Source of the DNA: Trachelipus rathkii
Lineage: Eukaryota; Arthropoda; Malacostraca; Isopoda; Trachelipodidae
Reading direction: 5' to 3'
DNA: 23,467 bases
NCBI GenBank assembly: GCA_015478945.1
Contig: JABUQX010124373.1
Location: 1 to 23,467, forward strand
Part shown: piece after piece, positions 19,789-23,467 of the stretch
Numbering within the stretch: position 1 is the first letter of the stretch
Layout of the letters: each line of letters starts with the position of its first letter
The notes under the pieces: generated by a model
Told to the model about the DNA's origin: nothing
Seen by the model: the letters and a program-made list of their open reading frames with translations, nothing else
The model's database searches: none
Position numbers and translations under genes: made by a program

Positions 19789-19868
19789 ATGTCTTTAGTT
19801 CAGTGGTAGGCGCGCCGCGTGTCATCGTGCTGTGCCGTGCGGTGCGGTGCATTCGCTCGCGGTGCTAA
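19789..19868 (+). repeat. Probable tRNA-derived SINE head (tRNA-like, GC-rich)
   Basis: TAGTTCAGTGG at 19796-19806 fits the RNA polymerase III A-box consensus and resembles the D-arm of eukaryotic tRNAs, followed by TAGGCGCG. A B-box-like GGTGCATTCGC lies at 19846-19856, 50 bases on, within the distance seen in tRNAs and tRNA-derived SINEs. The anticodon arm does not fold convincingly, so this is not a functional tRNA. The stretch is strikingly GC-rich in AT-rich DNA, including the repeated GCGGT at 19839-19850. The SINE body would extend rightwards from 19870, but its end is not clear. The 63-codon frame at 19881-20072, which starts at TTG, is not considered a gene. Confidence 0.45.
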
Positions 19869-20310
19869 TATATTCCGGTTTTGGCCAAGTCTAGTTCAAT
19901 GTTTCATGCTAAAAAAGAATCTGAGATCCAAACCAACAATGAAACAATAAGGCTTCTGAAGAATTGCAAATTTCATTCCTTATTCCTAAATATGAGAATC
20001 AAAGTAGACGATGAGCAGTTATTGATATTTCCGATAAGTTTCTATAACCTTTTAAAAACATATATAATATAAAATACAACAACTACATATATAACATGTT
20101 TATAATTAATATTGCCCTTACACAACAAACAAAGAGTTTCTGCATTATAATATTTGGTTAAATAATTTGAAATGAAATTTCAATATATAATAAATATATA
20201 ATATAAAATAATTAATATAATATATAATATTATCTAAATAATATTATAATATAATAGATATTTTATTAATATACCTAATAGTATAAATATAATATATATA
20301 AAAAATATTA
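19869..20310. other. Possible SINE body, then TA/AT-rich DNA
   Basis: From 19869 to about 20060 the sequence is unique and may be the body of the tRNA-derived element. From about 20180 to 20310 it is TA/AAT-rich. No gene. Confidence 0.35.
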
Positions 20311-20348
20311 AGAAGAAAGAAGAGAGAAGAAGAAGAGAAAGAAGAGAA
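20311..20348. repeat. Homopurine (GA/GAA) tract, 38 bases
   Basis: The plus strand contains only A and G here, mostly AGA and GAA units. It is a simple-sequence tract with potential for triplex formation. No gene. Confidence 0.8.
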
Positions 20349-20790
20349 TTAATAATATGAAGAAATATAGTAAAGAGATAATATTACACCAATATAATAG
20401 ACAACATACAAAACACAAATATACAACAGGAATACCGACTTTAGCATAATGCCTTCTTTTGTATGTAAAATAACCACTTTTCAGATTTTCGATTTTAACC
20501 TGAAAAAAAGGAAGAAAAGGAATCTGAAAAGCTCTTCATCCAGGTCAACTTTCATATCCAAACCATAATAGTGACACTCATTTATTCTCGGAATTATGTA
20601 TTTTGAACGATAACTTGATACACTTGATACTCTTTTCTATTTTCACAATAGAATTCTATATATTTATTATTTATAGTAGCAAATGAATCTATCTAAAACT
20701 ATTAACAGAGCAAACCTTTGGAATAGTGGATTATATACTATAGTAGCAAATATATTAATACTATAAACATAGAAGATACATATAACCAAC
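20349..20790. other. Unique AT-rich DNA, no supported gene
   Basis: No open frame of note, RNA gene or long repeat is visible. A few short A-rich and TA stretches occur. Confidence 0.5.
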
Positions 20791-20794
20791 AACC

Positions 20795-20880
20795 TATATA
20801 TATATATATATATATAAACTTTATATCTATTATATATATAATACATATATACTATATACTATAATATTAATATATTAATA
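20795..20880. repeat. TA-rich tract
   Basis: An imperfect (TA)n tract with a pure run near 20795-20815. No gene. Confidence 0.8.
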
Positions 20881-21968
20881 AAATTTCACACATGAATCAG
20901 AATTTTCTTCTTATTCGTTAAGTCTGCATCTTGCGGCGATTGGAAAGAAAGTGAAAAGGTCCTGGATGTAAGTGCTTGAATAGAAACTTAATATAAACCA
21001 TTTCTATTAATTCCAAGGCACTCCACAGTCCCAATATTAGTAATAATAGCAATTCAATTTTTAAAAGACAAGATATTTTTTCGCTTACTTTAAAACTCCT
21101 AACAACGACGTGGAAAAATAAAGCATTTATTGGTCAGGAGAATTGAATTATTTCTAGTTTACTATATATATATATTATCATATAACCTCATAATTATATA
21201 TAATAGATATACTATATATTATTATACCTACTACTTAATATAGTATATAAGTATACTATATAAAATCTGATACTATCAACCTACTTATACTTTACCATAA
21301 TCTTAATAGTTGCTGCCCTTATCTCATCTAACCGCGTATTCATATCTACTACACCAATAGAGTATCGGAGAACTCCTATCCAGAGTTACAATATCAATAT
21401 CATCTACATATGTAGCTCTACCGCCCCTCTGCCACCAAGCTATATGTTCCACACGAACCGCTATACGCAACCCAAAGTACCCATCCAGTCTCCGCTCTCT
21501 TAAACGATATGTCCACTTTTTTTACTTTTGAAAATGGAAAAGCTACAAAACGTTTTGCTCACCCACTTTTTAATTTTAATTTTGATTTTACCTTATTTTA
21601 ATTTTTATTTTAGGTTCTCTATAAAATATAAAACACTGTCGAGCTACCTATATGAATCCTCTGATCACAAATAAACTATCCATTGGTTATGAGTCATGGT
21701 TCGCAATACATGTCTGCCAAAAGAGAAAACCAGCCTCACCAGCCCTATACGCGTTGCAAATACCCATCTCAACATACGGATAATACTTCAATAATCCACG
21801 CCTTCCCTTGCCCCTACACTCATTCCTTTTCTTCACAAAAAACCAATCAGTACGTCCAACCATAGTAAGATTGTATATGACGCCTGCTTATCTTTTATTA
21901 GTAATCAGTACATTGAAATTCGAATTCTCGAAATTTCACGACATCATTCAGACTATTTTAATATTCAT
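20881..21968. other. Unique DNA with short TA and AATTTT tracts, no supported gene
   Basis: A TA tract occupies about 21163-21260. A short T-rich AATTTT repeat lies at about 21568-21613 and ends in TTTTAG, which resembles a splice acceptor but has no coding frame behind it. A plus-strand 60-codon open frame at 21683-21865 (ATG start) is rich in S, H, P and Y with no domain. It is isolated, so I do not call it. A near-palindrome (GAAATTCGA…TCGAAATTTC) lies at about 21916-21939. Confidence 0.45.
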
Positions 21969-22179
21969 GTGAGGCTAGCCTCACAATAGCCGCATATCAG
22001 CAGCAATCGTTGATGTGAGGCTAGCCTCACAATAGCAGAACATCAGCTGCAGTCGTTGATGTCAGGCTAGCTTCACAATAACCGCGCATCAACTGCAATC
22101 GTTGAAGTGAGTCTAGCCTCACAATAGCCGCAGATCAGCTACAGTCGTTGATGTGAGCTGCACATCAGATGCAGTCGTA
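21969..22179. repeat. 46-base minisatellite, 4.6 units, each with a 16-base palindrome
   Basis: Units begin at 21969, 22015, 22061, 22107 and 22153, exactly 46 bases apart. Each full unit starts with GTGAGGCTAGCCTCAC or a one- or two-base variant. In units 1 and 2 this is a perfect 16-base palindrome centred on the NheI site GCTAGC. Units 3 and 4 carry substitutions in it. The second half of each unit (…CATCAGCTGCAGTCGTTGATG) also has short inverted arms, so each unit can form two hairpins. Unit 5 lacks 16 bases covering most of the palindrome and then fades into unique sequence. No coding frame spans the array. Confidence 0.93.
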
Positions 22180-22380
22180 ACGCGAGCACAGCATCAAAAT
22201 ATTAAACAGACTGAAACTAGTCTCGTACAAGACAAGATAGAGACCGCTAAAAAGTTCTTCAATAGAAATATCGTCCATGAAATTTATCCGAATAAGAGGA
22301 GATACAGATTTGATACGAGGGGTAACGTGACATTCTTATCAAAGCAAGGGGGAATTGAAAGTCGTCGAAAGTTTCTTTAA
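22153..22380 (+). other. 75-codon open frame starting inside the minisatellite, doubtful
   Basis: The frame nominally starts at a GTG in the last minisatellite unit and ends at TAA 22378-22380. There is no good ATG start. Downstream of the repeat it reads QTETSLVQDKIETAKKFFNR … RYRFDTRGNVTFLSKQGG, which looks more protein-like than most open frames in this window and is less AT-driven. I do not recognise a family. It could be the remnant of an exon or of a mobile-element protein. Confidence 0.25.
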
Positions 22381-22411
22381 AACTATAATTATAACCACAC
22401 GAGCAATAATT

Positions 22412-22428
22412 GGAGAGAGAGAGAGAGA
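22412..22428. repeat. Short (GA)n microsatellite
   Basis: Seven to eight consecutive GA units. No gene association. Confidence 0.85.
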
Positions 22429-23321
22429 TAAGCACTATGAAGAATTGCTACTTAAAGATACTATAAACTATTAAGTGTTAAATTATATTACTAAATGTTT
22501 CTATGAAATATTTATTAAAAACATAAATATTTTACGTTATAACTTAAAACAATAAATCAGTAATCAGTAAGGCCAGGTCAGCCCCTAGCACCCCCTCTAC
22601 ACCAAGCATGCCAGCATTATGTTCTATTGATAACCTGCGTTTAAACATCAATACTTCGTAGCCATTGTCAATATCAGGAATCATTTCAAATAAACCAAGT
22701 GTATGGACTTATAATGTTACCGCCGGAAGGCGCAGAAGATTTTATTCTGGATCTAAAAAAATCGAAGTTTCAGTTAACGTTAGATAAATTGTAAGCCATC
22801 GGATTCCCAAAAATACTTTCAAAGTTCTTAATAAATTCGGATTATCTTTATATATTATATATTAATATCTATGTATCACTTGACTAAACGCAGTCACGAG
22901 AAACCAACACAATAACACCGCACTGCTCATAAACAGAATACGAAAACTCGACACCATCTAACATCTCTGTTAAAATGTGTTATGAAATAGCATACATACA
23001 ACTACAAATTAGGATAACCTTTGTATCACCGGGGCGATTTAGACTAATATCAGTCAAAATATAATTTCCAAACTGAACCTTCATCTGAAAGATGTGCTGC
23101 AATCTACTACGTTAGCCTAAAGATTACCGTTTTATGGTTTTACGTATGTTTAAAACATAGTGTTTCATATCCTGAGACGCTTGACGTGTGATTCGGTGAA
23201 AATACATTTTGAAGAGCGTGTTATGAACCCAAAATCATGATATTAAGAAACATGACGTCTTTAGCTGTAAGCGGTGAAAACAGCCGTCGGTTTTAATAAA
23301 AGGTTTCTCTATTGTCACTAA
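22429..23321. other. Unique DNA, no supported gene
   Basis: Base composition is more balanced than in the centre of the window. Two overlapping plus-strand frames stay open for about 30-40 codons over 22670-22800 (one reads MLPPEGAEDFILDLKKSKFQ, 22707-22766). Neither has a start, a domain or flanking support. Nothing else is visible. Confidence 0.4.
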
Positions 23322-23467
23322 GTGTATATCATAGAATCACTTAAAGCTAAGTATACTTCAAATCCCAAGACATTATCTCAAGCAGTTGGGATAATACCAG
23401 AAGAAATCAGCCCGGAAGTAGGAAGTTATCACACATTCCATCACATACTAAAAGAAAAACCCGAGGA
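23322..23467 (+). other. Coding-like open frame running off the window end
   Basis: One plus-strand frame is open for 48 codons from just after a TAA at 23319-23321 to the window edge, with no ATG in it. It reads ESLKAKYTSNPKTLSQAVG, then IIPEEISPEVGSYHTFHHIL and KEKPE. The mix of charged, hydrophobic and structure-forming residues looks like real protein. The upstream bases (…TTTCTCTATTGTCACTAAG) could serve as a splice acceptor, which would allow an internal exon. I do not recognise the family. A mobile-element fragment is equally possible. Confidence 0.35.

Noticed and set aside
19789..19868. Functional tRNA gene
   Set aside because: A- and B-box-like sequences are present, but the acceptor, anticodon and T arms do not pair properly. 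A SINE head is more likely.
21568..21613. Polypyrimidine tract and TTTTAG as a real 3' splice site
   Set aside because: It is an AATTTT simple repeat, and no open reading frame follows that would make an exon.
21969..22179. CRISPR-like array (regular repeats with palindromes)
   Set aside because: The 46-base units abut directly with no unique spacers, and the surrounding DNA is eukaryotic in character. This is a minisatellite.

Overview
This window looks like intergenic DNA from an AT-rich, microsatellite-dense animal genome. An arthropod, perhaps a decapod crustacean, is my best guess. That is inferred only from the mixture of decayed Ty3/Gypsy sequence, long (TA)n, (TTA)n and (AACT)n tracts, and a probable tRNA-derived SINE. 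No bacterial operon, CRISPR array, rRNA or intact tRNA is visible, and I see no intact protein-coding gene. Most open frames are chance products of low-complexity DNA or fragments of dead elements.

Region by region. 1-~4000: the pol part of a Ty3/Gypsy-type LTR retrotransposon on the plus strand. It is broken by many stops and frameshifts but keeps the order reverse transcriptase, RNase H, integrase core, integrase C-terminus and charged C-terminal tail. 4000-8280: AT-rich unique DNA with two short minisatellites and a slightly GC-richer patch near 7120-7340. 8280-10800: TA-rich tracts, an AAT tract and a ~670-base (AACT)n array, around small islands of unique sequence. 10800-13060: unique sequence. 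Its minus strand carries coding-like fragments: one with a signal-peptide-like start, one with a hydrophobic stretch followed by a helical tail, and a Q-rich patch. 13060-13800: TA-rich DNA. 13900-17700: a higher-order tandem repeat of about 1.77 kb whose units consist of (TTA)n arrays separated by conserved spacers. 17760-19400: mostly TA-rich, with an island at 18000-18460 that shares an exon-like segment with 11.5 kb. 19400-21960: unique AT-rich DNA with a tRNA-like SINE head at about 19.8 kb, a homopurine tract and more TA tracts. 21969-22179: a 46-base minisatellite whose units carry a 16-base palindrome. 22180-23467: unique DNA ending in a coding-like open frame that runs off the window.

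Nothing here forms a working multi-gene system. The observations best supported by the sequence are the 1.77-kb higher-order repeat (four landmark pairs all 1762-1774 apart), the palindromic 46-base minisatellite, and the dead Gypsy element. Many repeat arrays are interrupted by single-base insertions and deletions, so some frameshifts and array imperfections could be uncorrected long-read errors rather than biology.
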